From: JAGMES01 sp023128035
GTDB lineage: Bacteria > Bacillota > Halanaerobiia > DY22613
Direction of reading: 5' to 3'
NCBI GenBank assembly: GCA_030627905.1
Contig: DAOVRZ010000046.1
Span: forward strand, 1-40,048
Length of the DNA stretch: 40,048 bases
Made by a program: the position numbers and the translations under genes
Shown here: positions 1 through 8,143 of the stretch, piece after piece
Layout: every line of letters begins with the position of its first letter
Numbering within the stretch: position 1 is the stretch's first letter
The notes under the pieces: model-generated
The model's input: only the letters and a program-made list of their open reading frames with translations
Told to the model about the DNA's origin: nothing
The model's database searches: none

Positions 1-474
1 AAGATTAAATTTATTTTTAACCATCCCATGACTGAAGCCTGCTTTTTTTAGCTGCCCGTAATTTAGCTCACCTATCTCAGTTTGATCCTTAAGCTGTTCT
101 AAATGTATGATTCTTGGATCAATCTCAATCCATTCTTCGCCCTTCTTATAATGAACTGGTACTTGATATAAAACGGATGAAAGGGAACCATCCTCATTCA
201 AAAAATGTTTGCTGTATTTAGTTCTTTTTGCTAATATCTCTGTTTTATCTCTTTGTTTTGCTTCTGTATTTACTAGTTCTTCGCTCTCTACATCTATTGA
301 TGAGCTAGAACTACTATCTTCACCCTCATCTTCATTACCCTCACCTATCATTTCATTACCAGAAATATTCTGATCTTCACCAACCACACTTTTTTCATCA
401 GCAAAGACTGTATAAGAAAATACAACCATCAAAATTAAACTAATAATAAGTAATATTATTCCCTTAAATCTCAT
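1..474 (-). CDS. N-terminal part of a secreted RHS/WapA-like wall or surface protein (runs off the window)
   Basis: The open frame starts at 474 behind a good ribosome site (AAAGGAAG) and is still open at base 1, giving 158 residues. Residues 1-25 are a clear signal peptide (MRFKGIILLI..., ending near VFA-DE). A low-complexity acidic and Ser-rich linker follows at about residues 30-65. Next comes a segment with SKHFLNEDGSL, VHYKKGEEW and IEIDP. This resembles the N-terminal module that precedes DNRLRE or YD repeats in RHS/WapA-type secreted proteins, where a dressed-up phrase of the form 'SKHFL.NDG...PIHYK...W.EID' is common. The repeats and any C-terminal toxin would lie outside the window, so the function stays open. 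The assignment is from remembered motif resemblance only. Confidence 0.7.
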   Translation of the reverse strand, partial: MRFKGIILLIISLILMVVFSYTVFADEKSVVGEDQNISGNEMIGEGNEDEGEDSSSSSSIDVESEELVNTEAKQRDKTEILAKRTKYSKHFLNEDGSLSSVLYQVPVHYKKGEEWIEIDPRIIHLEQLKDQTEIGELNYGQLKKAGFSHGMVKNKFNL

Positions 475-636
475 GCCACACACTTCCTTTCTTTATTTTC
501 CTCGTTATAATTATCTTTACCTATAAATATTTCCATAAAAGGTTTTGTACTATTCTCATTACATTATTTCGTTACCATTACATATTTTTCCTTCATAACT
601 CTTGAACTCATGCTAGTATTATTTTAATTTTTTACA

Positions 637-668
637 ATAAAAAAACCCTGATCACAACGATCAAGGCT
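637..668 (-). terminator. Rho-independent terminator after the flavodoxin gene
   Basis: Read on the minus strand, CCTTGATC and GATCAGGG pair (one G-T) around a 5-base loop and are followed by a run of seven T. It lies about 25 bases past the flavodoxin stop codon. Confidence 0.85.
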
Positions 669-691
669 TATACATAACACTAGTATTTGTT

Positions 692-1129
692 TTAATCAAT
701 CTCTTTTTCTTTCAAATTCCGATGATGAAACTCTTGAATCCCTTTCTTCTCAAGAATCTCAACAGTTTGACTAAATGTCTTTTCATATTTTCCACTTTTT
801 GATACTGTAATCACTGTCACTTTAACACCAGGTTCAAAATTTTCTTTCATTAAAAAAGTGCGTACTGTTGGTGGAACCTGCCCTGCCCATACTGGCATAA
901 CAAAAACTATTTCTGATGGTGTTTTTACTTGATCACCTACACGTTTATAAGATATTTCTTTTTTTCTAACGGTATTATACCCACCTTTAATAAATCCAAA
1001 AAATCCCCAATACCGATTTTCAGGTACATCTTTAATCTGAACTACTTCTCCTTGACCATTCTGCGTATACGTATGAGCGACTTTTGCACAAGTTCCAGTC
1101 CGTGAATAATAATAAACTCTGAGTGACAT
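692..1129 (-). CDS. Flavodoxin-family protein
   Basis: 145 residues, the size of a short-chain flavodoxin. The N-terminal strand-loop-helix MSLRVYYYSRTGTCAKVA has the phosphate-binding loop (SRTGTC) that holds FMN. A second strand IVFVMPVWAGQVPP matches the region where flavodoxins contact the isoalloxazine ring. It would be a cytoplasmic one- or two-electron carrier, or a flavodoxin-like reductase of unknown partner. The start is set by GGGAGGAG, 6-7 bases upstream. It is a single-gene unit between two terminators, so the neighbours say little about its partner. The C-terminus is very charged (KEKEID). Confidence 0.8.
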   Translation of the reverse strand: MSLRVYYYSRTGTCAKVAHTYTQNGQGEVVQIKDVPENRYWGFFGFIKGGYNTVRKKEISYKRVGDQVKTPSEIVFVMPVWAGQVPPTVRTFLMKENFEPGVKVTVITVSKSGKYEKTFSQTVEILEKKGIQEFHHRNLKEKEID

Positions 1130-1244
1130 TTTTACTCCTCCCGATTATTCGATATATACCAATTTTCGGCACTGTATTTTCATTTACCTTCTCATTTTAT
1201 TAAAAAAAATCGTTCACTAGTACAAATCATGACCATAGTCCCTA

Positions 1245-1284
1245 CAAAAAAATAAGGACACCCCATAGGATGTCCTTATTTTTA
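1245..1284. terminator. Bidirectional terminator at the end of the long liv-dha-pts operon
   Basis: AATAAGGACA (1251-1260) and TGTCCTTATT (1271-1280) form a perfect 10-bp stem, with A runs on one side and T runs on the other, so it can work in both directions. It directly follows the stop codon of the enzyme I gene. Confidence 0.9.
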
Positions 1285-2958
1285 TCATTCTAATATTTTA
1301 TTGACATGTTTTTTACACTTTTCATGGTTTAAAGTCAATACTCTCTTTTTCACTTTAAGAATAGAAGAAGCACTCATACTGAGTTCATCAAGACCTAATC
1401 CCAAAAGTGTTTCTGTAGCTTCGGGGTCTCCTGCCATCTCTCCACACATTCCAACCCAAATTCCTTCACTATGAGCACCTTCGACAATCTGCTTGATCAA
1501 TCTCAGAACACCTGGATGAAATGGTTGATAATAACCACTAACTTTTTCATTCATCCGGTCTGCTGCCATAGTGTATTGGATCAAATCATTGGTTCCAATA
1601 CTGAAGAAATCTACTTCCTTAGCAAGTCGATCAGCAATAAGTGCTGCTGATGGAATTTCCATCATTATGCCGACTTTAACTTTTTCATCAAAAGCTATTC
1701 CCTCTAAGCGTAATTCTGATTTTACTTCATTCAAAACTTCATTGGCTGCTCTCAAATCCTCTAATCCAGCGATAAAAGGATACATAATATGAAGATTACC
1801 GTAATTGCTTGCCCGTAAAAGAGCTCTCAACTGAGCTTTAAAGATATCCTTTCGATCAAGACAGAATCGAACTGCCCGCCAACCCATAAAAGGATTCATC
1901 TCTTTAGGCATATTTAGATATGGAACTTCTTTATCTCCACCAATATCAAGGGTTCTAATCACCACTGGCTTATCACCAAAAGCTTCAAGAACCGCTTTGT
2001 ATGTTTTATATTGCTCATCTTCTGATGGTGATTCAGTCCGATCCATATATAAAAATTCAGTTCTAAAGAGTCCAACACCTTCAGCGCCATATTTTAATGC
2101 AGCTTCTAAGTCAGCTAAAGAGCCAATATTAGCAGCTAACTCAACACGATGTCCATCAAACGTTTCAGCAGGGCGTTCTTTCAATTTCAGTAATTGCTTC
2201 ATATATTCTTGAAACTCATTTCTCTTAGTTGCATACTCAGCCCATTCTGTTTCATCAGGATCAATCAAAACTTGACCTGTTTCAGCGTCAAGAATTATTT
2301 GAGCTTGGTTTTTGGCAATCTCCAAAACTCCACTAACACCTAAGACAGCAGGGATTTCAAGAGAACGAGCCATAATCGCAGTATGAGAAGTACGCCCACC
2401 TATCTTAGTTACAAATCCTAAAACTTTCTCTTTATCCATCAGCGCAGTCGTTGATGGAGTCAGATCATGAGCCACAATTATTGCTGGTTCACTCATGTTT
2501 TGCAGAGGATTTAAATCAACTCCTAAAAGATTAGCCATAATTCGTCTAGAAATATCTAAGATATCAACTACTCTTTCTCTCATGTATTCATTATCCATTG
2601 CGCGAAAAAGGTCAGCATATTCTTCTGTTACTTTATCTATAGCTTCTACAGCAGTTTCTAAGCTTTCTTCAATACGTTGAAAAGCTTTATTTTTTATTTC
2701 AGGATCCTGCAACATCATTAAATGAGCCTGAAATACCTCTGCTTCCTCTTCGCCCAACTTCTCTAAGGCTTGCTCATAAATTTGTTCTAACTGCTCTGAG
2801 CTTTTTACGATAGCTTTTTCTAAAGACTCTTTCTCATCAGCAATCGAATCTTGATTGATCTTTAGAGATTGATAGCCTAAATCAGCTTCTTGATATAATA
2901 AAACATTTCCTAAAATAATTCCTGGAGATGCTCCAATTCCTTGTAATTTTGTAGTCAT
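1285..2958 (-). CDS. ptsI: PTS enzyme I (phosphoenolpyruvate-protein phosphotransferase)
   Basis: 557 residues, slightly shorter than the usual 570-575. It takes phosphate from PEP and passes it to HPr in the cytoplasm. The N-terminal HPr-binding helical region covers about residues 30-140. The phosphohistidine swivel domain carries GGRTSHTAIMAR with active-site H192. The C-terminal PEP-binding barrel shows GLFRTEFLYM, RTLDIGGDK, SIGTNDLIQY and the catalytic Cys in VGMCGEMAGD. All key residues are present. It is the last gene of the operon, 15 bases after the HPr gene. Its placement with HPr and DhaM suggests a phosphorelay to the Dha kinase in this locus. Whether it is the only enzyme I of the cell cannot be told from the window. 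Confidence 0.97.
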   Translation of the reverse strand: MTTKLQGIGASPGIILGNVLLYQEADLGYQSLKINQDSIADEKESLEKAIVKSSEQLEQIYEQALEKLGEEEAEVFQAHLMMLQDPEIKNKAFQRIEESLETAVEAIDKVTEEYADLFRAMDNEYMRERVVDILDISRRIMANLLGVDLNPLQNMSEPAIIVAHDLTPSTTALMDKEKVLGFVTKIGGRTSHTAIMARSLEIPAVLGVSGVLEIAKNQAQIILDAETGQVLIDPDETEWAEYATKRNEFQEYMKQLLKLKERPAETFDGHRVELAANIGSLADLEAALKYGAEGVGLFRTEFLYMDRTESPSEDEQYKTYKAVLEAFGDKPVVIRTLDIGGDKEVPYLNMPKEMNPFMGWRAVRFCLDRKDIFKAQLRALLRASNYGNLHIMYPFIAGLEDLRAANEVLNEVKSELRLEGIAFDEKVKVGIMMEIPSAALIADRLAKEVDFFSIGTNDLIQYTMAADRMNEKVSGYYQPFHPGVLRLIKQIVEGAHSEGIWVGMCGEMAGDPEATETLLGLGLDELSMSASSILKVKKRVLTLNHEKCKKHVNKILE

Positions 2959-2973
2959 AGCAAAATCACTTCC

Positions 2974-3231
2974 TTACTCTTCCTCTGTTACAATCTTTTC
3001 GAAGGCTGCGAAAGCTTCTGTTTCATCAGCGCCATCTATTTTTAAAGTAATTTCTGCACCATTAGGAACAGCAGCAGTCATCATTTCCATCATGCTCTTA
3101 GCATTGAGAGCCTTACCATTATACACTAATTTAATATCAGAATTAAAAGAGTTTGCTAATTTAACTATTTTCGAAGCAGGTCTGGCATGTATTCCAGATT
3201 TAGCTGTAACTATTACTTGTTTTTCAATCAT
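2974..3231 (-). CDS. ptsH: HPr phosphocarrier protein
   Basis: 85 residues, the normal HPr size. The active-site motif KSGIHARPAS puts the phosphohistidine at H15 with R17 beside it. The regulatory serine is present at S46 in NAKSMMEMM, where the usual form is NAKSIMGVM, so HPr kinase recognition could be altered. It carries phosphate from enzyme I to DhaM. The gene lies 5 bases after dhaM and 15 bases before ptsI, so the three are surely co-transcribed. It could be the general HPr of the cell or one dedicated to the Dha kinase; the odd Ser46 neighbourhood is a mild hint of the second. Confidence 0.95.
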   Translation of the reverse strand: MIEKQVIVTAKSGIHARPASKIVKLANSFNSDIKLVYNGKALNAKSMMEMMTAAVPNGAEITLKIDGADETEAFAAFEKIVTEEE

Positions 3232-3236
3232 AGTCT

Positions 3237-3638
3237 TTAACCCTCTCTTTCAACTTTTACCATTTTAGATGCATTTTCTGCAGCAGCAAGCACTTGATCT
3301 AAATTCATTCCCATAGAAGCTTCAACCGCAGCCATTACCGCACCCTCAACGATTGGTGCATTGGCAATGATTACTTTTTCTCTTTTCTCAGGTGTTAGAG
3401 AGTCAAGAATCATTTCAGCACTCATTACTGCACTTCCTAAATCAGCTAAAACAACTACTCCATCTTCAGAGTATACGCTGGCAATCCCAGCACTTATTTC
3501 TTCTGAATTTGTTCCGATTCCGCCTTCTGGATTTCCGCCACAGGCTACAATAAAAACATCACCAGCCATTTGCAATGCAATATCTTTTGCACCTTGGGCA
3601 ACTTTTGAGCTATGTGAAACTATTACTATTCCAACCAT
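3237..3638 (-). CDS. dhaM: DhaM, EIIA-type phosphoryl donor of dihydroxyacetone kinase
   Basis: 133 residues, matching the single-domain EIIA-Man-like DhaM of Gram-positive type rather than the long DhaM with fused HPr and EI domains. The N-terminus MVGIVIVSHS has the active histidine at H9. VVLADLGSAVMSAEM and IANAPIVEGAVMAAV are typical of the family. It accepts phosphate from HPr and rephosphorylates the ADP kept in DhaL, so the kinase runs on PEP and not ATP. The start follows GAGGTG. An unusual 100-base gap with a 10-bp inverted repeat separates it from dhaL. Confidence 0.93.
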   Translation of the reverse strand: MVGIVIVSHSSKVAQGAKDIALQMAGDVFIVACGGNPEGGIGTNSEEISAGIASVYSEDGVVVLADLGSAVMSAEMILDSLTPEKREKVIIANAPIVEGAVMAAVEASMGMNLDQVLAAAENASKMVKVEREG

Positions 3639-3685
3639 TTGCTACACCTCGATCTCTTAATCTGCTAGGCAGCTTTTTTAATAAC

Positions 3686-3776
3686 TTTCGGAAGGATTAT
3701 TGAGTCCAATCAAAAGTATTTTCTAGCCTCAAAGTTTTGCTCCATAAAGAAACTCGGCGATTTTAACCTTCCGAAA
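3686..3776 (-). repeat. Intercistronic inverted repeat between dhaL and dhaM
   Basis: TTTCGGAAGG (3686-3695) and CCTTCCGAAA (3767-3776) are perfect 10-base arms around a loop of about 70 bases. In the minus-strand mRNA the stem begins at the last codons of dhaL and closes before the dhaM ribosome site. There is no T run directly behind it in the right place, so it is more likely an mRNA processing or stability element than a full terminator. Confidence 0.5.
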
Positions 3777-4416
3777 ATGTTATTAATAGTTCTTTTACAA
3801 TAGTTTGGATTATTAAGTAACTAGAGACTGCACCTGGGTCTAAGTGACCGATGCTGCGTTCTTTTAAAAAACTGGCCCGACCTTTGAGCGCCATTAGTGA
3901 TTTAGTAGATTCCATTCCCTGTTTGGCAATCTCTTCAACAGACTTTAAAATTTCTAATGCATCTTTGCCTTCTACTTCAGATGAGTTTAAAAAATCAACC
4001 ACTGGGCTAATTGTATCAACCATAGTCTTATCTTTCAGATTTGCTTTTCCTCTCTTAAGGACTCCATCTAAAGCAGCTTTCGCTATTTTAGCTCCATCTT
4101 CGAGATTTAAACTTTCTTTTCCAATAACCTGGTTACCAGCATACATAAAAGCTGTTCCCAATAATGGACCAGAAGCTCCTCCAACACTCGAAACCAATGT
4201 CATCCCAAGAGTCTTTAAGATTGTTCCTATATCTTTATCTTCAATTTCTGGTAACTTATTTTGAATTGCAGAAAAACCTCTTTCCATACTAATACCATGG
4301 TCACCATCACCTATTTTAGTATCTAGTTCGGTAAGATATTCTTTTTCACTGATAAGTTTTTCTGCCATTGCTTTAATAATTACCAGTACTTTGTTTTTAT
4401 CGCAAACTACACTCAT
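3763..4416 (-). CDS. dhaL: DhaL, ADP-binding subunit of PEP-dependent dihydroxyacetone kinase
   Basis: 217 residues, all-helical DhaL family. The Mg-ADP site is intact: LDTKIGDGDHGISM supplies D32, D37, D39 and H40. VSSVGGASGPLLGTAF and GHLDPGAVS are the other two nucleotide-site motifs. It holds ADP permanently as a cofactor, takes phosphate from DhaM, and hands it to the ketose bound on DhaK. Its start codon overlaps the dhaK stop (TAATG), so the two are translationally coupled. Compare the divergent second copy at 13072-13707. Confidence 0.95.
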   Translation of the reverse strand: MSVVCDKNKVLVIIKAMAEKLISEKEYLTELDTKIGDGDHGISMERGFSAIQNKLPEIEDKDIGTILKTLGMTLVSSVGGASGPLLGTAFMYAGNQVIGKESLNLEDGAKIAKAALDGVLKRGKANLKDKTMVDTISPVVDFLNSSEVEGKDALEILKSVEEIAKQGMESTKSLMALKGRASFLKERSIGHLDPGAVSSYLIIQTIVKELLITFSEG

Positions 4417-5420
4417 TATTTCGCCCCCATTTGAGTAAACGCAGGAGTATCTGCTGGATCATCTAAAAGAGATTTCAATTCGTCATCTAGCTTTAATAAT
4501 GTTATAGATGCACCCGCCATCTCTAAAGATGTCATGTACTCACCAACAAAGGTTCGATAAATTTTAATACCTTTTTGTTCGCAAAGTTCTGCAACAGTTT
4601 TATTTAAAATATAAAGTTCCATCATTGGAGTAGCACCCAATCCATTAACCATTACCGCTACTTCATCACCTTCATTGAAAGGAAGATCTGCTACGATACT
4701 TTCAACTAAATCTTTAGCAACATCCTCTGCTGCCATAACTTTTGTTTTTTTAATTCCAGGCTCACCATGAATTCCTAAACCTAATTCAATCTCATCTTCA
4801 GCCAATTCAAATGATGGCTTTCCAGCAGCAGGCACAGTACAAGGAGCCAAACCAAGACCTTTAGATCTTACATTATCAACAACCTTTTTGGCAACTCTTT
4901 CAACTTCTTCTAAAGAAGCTCCACGCTCAGCCATAGCACCTGCGATCTTATGAACAAAAACAGTACCTGCAATACCACGACGACCAGTAGTATAAGTACT
5001 ATTTTCAACTGCTACATCATCATTAACAATAACACTAGCAACTTTAATCCCTTCCATATCTGCCATCTCTGATGCCATTTCGAAGTTCATCAAATCACCA
5101 GAATAATTTTTTATAATTAACAGCACACCTTCACCAGCATTAGCACCCTTAACTCCTGCAATTACTTGATCTGGAGTAGGAGAAGTAAATACCGCTCCAG
5201 CAACAGCAGCGTCCAACATACCTAAACCTACATATCCCGCATGTGCTGGTTCATGACCACTTCCACCACCACTTAATAACGCCACTTTACCCTGTTTTGC
5301 TTCTTTACGAAGGATTACATCATATCCTTCAAGACGCTTTATTTGATCTCCATGAGCTAGAGTCATTCCAACAAGCATTTCTTCTACAACATTTTCAGGC
5401 TTATTGATAATTTTCTTCAT
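4416..5420 (-). CDS. dhaK: DhaK, substrate-binding subunit of PEP-dependent dihydroxyacetone kinase
   Basis: 334 residues, the usual length. It binds short ketoses covalently through a hemiaminal on histidine and positions them for phosphorylation. The canonical residues fall at the expected numbers: GGGSGHEPAHAGYVG (H56), IKNYSGDLMNF (D109), LGIHGEPG (H218). The start follows GAGGAG. It sits 25 bases after the cysteine desulfidase gene and overlaps dhaL by one base. The motif set is that of real dihydroxyacetone kinases. The substrate in this locus is not proven, because the flanking genes point to amino-acid or sulfur compounds. Confidence 0.95.
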   Translation of the reverse strand: MKKIINKPENVVEEMLVGMTLAHGDQIKRLEGYDVILRKEAKQGKVALLSGGGSGHEPAHAGYVGLGMLDAAVAGAVFTSPTPDQVIAGVKGANAGEGVLLIIKNYSGDLMNFEMASEMADMEGIKVASVIVNDDVAVENSTYTTGRRGIAGTVFVHKIAGAMAERGASLEEVERVAKKVVDNVRSKGLGLAPCTVPAAGKPSFELAEDEIELGLGIHGEPGIKKTKVMAAEDVAKDLVESIVADLPFNEGDEVAVMVNGLGATPMMELYILNKTVAELCEQKGIKIYRTFVGEYMTSLEMAGASITLLKLDDELKSLLDDPADTPAFTQMGAK

Positions 5421-5445
5421 TGAATTTTTTCTCCTCTCATTTATT

Positions 5446-6765
5446 CTAATGAGTCATAGATGCTGTTTTATTTCTTATTTCCAAAATATCTATCAGTACC
5501 TGATCCATTCTTCCCATACCTTCTTTATTAATCCGTCCTATATTATCTGTAGTCTTTTCTATAGTATCTTCAACAACCCCTTGAGGTACTTCTACACCAA
5601 TTCCCTCCAATGACATCAGGGCAGCTAGATATGCTTCACTTGCAGCAGTTCCTACTTTCAAAGAACAAGACTCCTTTGCACCATCACAGATCATTCCTGC
5701 TGTATTTGCTAAAAGAGTCTGAATTGCTCTAACTGCCTCAGCGACAGTTCCATCCAGCAACATTGTTAATCCAGCAGTTGCTCCAGCACCTGCTGCTACT
5801 GCACAACCACAAACCGGTGAAAGACGACCAATTTTACTCTTGACAAAACTTGTAGAAAGATGACTGATAATAAGTGCTCTGGCAATCTCTTTCTGGTTTT
5901 TACCCAATTTATCACCAGCAAGTACAATCGGGAGAATTGCGGTTATGCCATGATTACCACTTCCTGCACTACTCATAACTGGCATCTGAGCTCCAGCCAT
6001 CCGTGCATCTGAAGCAGCATAACAAAAGCTTTTTATCAGATAACCAAGATCATCTGAAACATTATATTTGTTTATAATCGTCATCATAGTTTTACCTAGA
6101 CTTAAACCTGAAAGAGAATCCTGCTGTAAACCATATTCAGCAATCTCTTTATTCATCTTGGCGCCTCTCATGACATATTCAATATCTTCATCATCCATAT
6201 CATTGGCAAGTTTTATAAGTTCTACATATGGAAGTTCACTGGTCATCTCCTGAATAGACTTTTCTGCTACTTTTTCTGTAGAAAATTTGGCTTTTTCAAA
6301 AATAACTACTGAATTCTTAACTACCTTTGTAATATTAGAATGATCATTTTCCAATGTACATATTACTTCATCTTTAGAATTTTTCACGGTAACTTCTACA
6401 TATACTCCATGTCGTGTAGTATCACAAACGATTTGTACCAAATTCTGCTTCAATAATTTTTGTGCTTCTTCAATATCTTCAGGTTTACAGTCTTTTAAAA
6501 CTTCAAGACCATATTCTGGCTTACCACATTGAACAGCCATAGCTGCTGCAAGAGCATTACCTCTAGCTCCATTAGCACCTGGAATTCCTACATCCATTCC
6601 ATTTTTATATATACTATCACTAACAACAACTTTAACCAGAGAAATATCCTCTTTTGACTCCAATTCCTGACATGCTCTAGCAACTGCTAAAGCAACCGCC
6701 CCAGGTTCTGTACAACCTAAGGCGGGCTTTACTTCATTTATTAAAAATTCTTTTAATGTAAACAT
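5446..6765 (-). CDS. cyuA: L-cysteine desulfidase / UPF0597 family [4Fe-4S] enzyme (CyuA/YhaM-like)
   Basis: 439 residues, typical of the UPF0597 family, which splits L-cysteine to pyruvate, ammonia and sulfide or dehydrates serine. Family motifs: PALGCTEPGAVALA near the N-terminus, SSAGSGNHGITAILPI in the middle, LSPVCGCAVAAGAGA and GMICDGAKESCSLK toward the C-terminus. Cysteines C18, C319/C321, C360 and C367 match the spacing of the cluster ligands known in archaeal cysteine desulfidase. It is oxygen-sensitive and cytoplasmic by family knowledge. It follows the thiazoline hydrolase-like gene by 16 bases, which fits a hydrolase that releases cysteine followed by an enzyme that degrades it. 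A serine or other beta-substituted amino acid is the main alternative substrate. Confidence 0.88.
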   Translation of the reverse strand: MFTLKEFLINEVKPALGCTEPGAVALAVARACQELESKEDISLVKVVVSDSIYKNGMDVGIPGANGARGNALAAAMAVQCGKPEYGLEVLKDCKPEDIEEAQKLLKQNLVQIVCDTTRHGVYVEVTVKNSKDEVICTLENDHSNITKVVKNSVVIFEKAKFSTEKVAEKSIQEMTSELPYVELIKLANDMDDEDIEYVMRGAKMNKEIAEYGLQQDSLSGLSLGKTMMTIINKYNVSDDLGYLIKSFCYAASDARMAGAQMPVMSSAGSGNHGITAILPIVLAGDKLGKNQKEIARALIISHLSTSFVKSKIGRLSPVCGCAVAAGAGATAGLTMLLDGTVAEAVRAIQTLLANTAGMICDGAKESCSLKVGTAASEAYLAALMSLEGIGVEVPQGVVEDTIEKTTDNIGRINKEGMGRMDQVLIDILEIRNKTASMTH

Positions 6766-6781
6766 TTTTTAGCCTTCTTTA

Positions 6782-7270
6782 CTATTTTTTTGTAATGATA
6801 ACTCTACAAACATTACCACCAGCAGCAATAGTTTCAGGTAATTCCATTTCAAATCCTTTGAAAGTACTAACAATACCTCTATCACCATCCATAGCAATAT
6901 CACAAAGATGTGCAATATCTTCTTCATTATCAGTTTGCTTCATCCATGCAGCTACCAATGGGCAGTAGTTAAATTCAACAACAAACTTATCTTCAGTTAC
7001 TTCTTTAATATCCATTTCAAAGATTTTCTTATATAAATCATTAGCAAAATCAGCAGCAAATACATTCATATCTTCAGTATCAGTAAATTTGTTCTCTCCA
7101 TGGAAACAACCACATTTTAAGATTGCTTTACGAGCAAAGTCATCCCAAGCCAAGCCTTGTTTACGAGCTTCTTCTGCTACCAAATAAAACCATGTAGCGC
7201 GATGCTCAATAGCTGCTCTCATATCATTTACATGTTCCTCGTTAATTTTGCATACGTTTTTAATTGTCAT
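6782..7270 (-). CDS. L-2-amino-thiazoline-4-carboxylate (ATC) hydrolase-like protein
   Basis: 162 residues. The body resembles the ATC hydrolase family: a Cys pair with His (CGCFHG, C53 and C55), FNYCPLVAAW (C103), and HLCDIAMDGDRG (C123). Characterised members open the thiazoline ring of ATC on the way to L-cysteine. Many family members are uncharacterised and may act on other cyclic or amide substrates. No signal peptide is seen. Start: ATG after GGGAGAG. It lies directly before the cysteine desulfidase gene, which supports a role in releasing cysteine. A gap of about 140 bases with a hairpin separates it from livF. Confidence 0.72.
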   Translation of the reverse strand: MTIKNVCKINEEHVNDMRAAIEHRATWFYLVAEEARKQGLAWDDFARKAILKCGCFHGENKFTDTEDMNVFAADFANDLYKKIFEMDIKEVTEDKFVVEFNYCPLVAAWMKQTDNEEDIAHLCDIAMDGDRGIVSTFKGFEMELPETIAAGGNVCRVIITKK

Positions 7271-7296
7271 TTTAAATCTCTCCCTTTTTTTAGTTT

Positions 7297-7328
7297 AGAG
7301 TTAAGAGTTATACTTTAATCTTAACTCT
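7297..7328 (-). repeat. Inverted repeat in the livF to ATC-hydrolase gap
   Basis: AGAGTTAAGA (7297-7306) and TCTTAACTCT (7319-7328) form a perfect 10-bp stem with a 12-base loop. The adjoining 7378-7406 holds short direct repeats of the form TCTTAATT. A T-poor tail makes a strong terminator unlikely. A processing site or partial attenuator that lowers expression of the catabolic and kinase genes relative to the transporter is possible. Confidence 0.45.
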
Positions 7329-7413
7329 CCTCTTTTAATGTTAAATTTTTTATTAAATTAAGAACTGATTTTTTTAACTCTTAATTCTCAATTCTTAATT
7401 CTTAATTGTAACG

Positions 7414-8127
7414 TTAGTCCATTCCAAGATAAGCCTTAGCTACCTTTGGATCATTAATAAGGTTCTTAGCTAAGCCTGAAAAAGAAATTTCACCAGTTTC
7501 TAATACGTAACCACGATCAGCAATTTGTAATGCCATATTAGCATTTTGTTCGATCAAGAGAATAGTTTTTCCCCAATCTCTAATTCGAAGAACCAATTCA
7601 AAAATCTGTTCTACAATGATCGGAGCTAATCCTAAAGATGGTTCATCCATCATTATTAATTTTGGATCAAGCATTAACCCACGACCGATTGCTAACATCT
7701 GTTGTTCTCCACCACTCAAAGTTCCACCATTTTGTTTTTTTCTTTCAAATAATCGAGGGAACAATTCATAAACGATTTCTAAGTTATCTTTAATTCTATT
7801 TGGATTGTCATTAGTGTTACCAAAATCACCCATGATTAAATTTTCTTCTACAGTTAAATGTGAAAAGATATGACGACCTTCTGGAATATGACAAATACCC
7901 ATTTTTACGATTTGACTTGCTTCAAGATTTGTTATATCTTTATCCAGAAAGGTTACCGTACCGCCACTCTTTGGATTAAGATTTGAAATACTTCTTAAAG
8001 TACTTGTCTTACCAGCACCATTAGATCCAATCAAAGTAACGATCTCTTTTTCTTTAACATCAAAAGAAATTCCTCTAATAGCCTGTATATTCCCATAACT
8101 AACATGCAAATCCTTTACTGTTAACAA
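7414..8127 (-). CDS. livF: Branched-chain-type amino-acid ABC transporter ATPase (LivF-like)
   Basis: 237 residues, the LivF size. Walker A GSNGAGKTS, signature LSGGEQQMLAIGR, Walker B LIMMDEPSLGLAP, and switch-loop His replaced by Gln (IEQNANMAL), which is normal for LivF. It pairs with LivG to drive uptake through LivH and LivM. It is 17 bases after livG. Substrate is set by the binding protein, not by this subunit. Confidence 0.93.
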   Translation of the reverse strand: MLTVKDLHVSYGNIQAIRGISFDVKEKEIVTLIGSNGAGKTSTLRSISNLNPKSGGTVTFLDKDITNLEASQIVKMGICHIPEGRHIFSHLTVEENLIMGDFGNTNDNPNRIKDNLEIVYELFPRLFERKKQNGGTLSGGEQQMLAIGRGLMLDPKLIMMDEPSLGLAPIIVEQIFELVLRIRDWGKTILLIEQNANMALQIADRGYVLETGEISFSGLAKNLINDPKVAKAYLGMD

Positions 8128-8143
8128 TATATTCCCTCCCTTC

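Noticed and set aside
7378..7406. Short TCTTAATT-type repeats as a CRISPR-like array
   Set aside because: Units are about 8 bases with no spacers of constant length. Simple-sequence repeat only.
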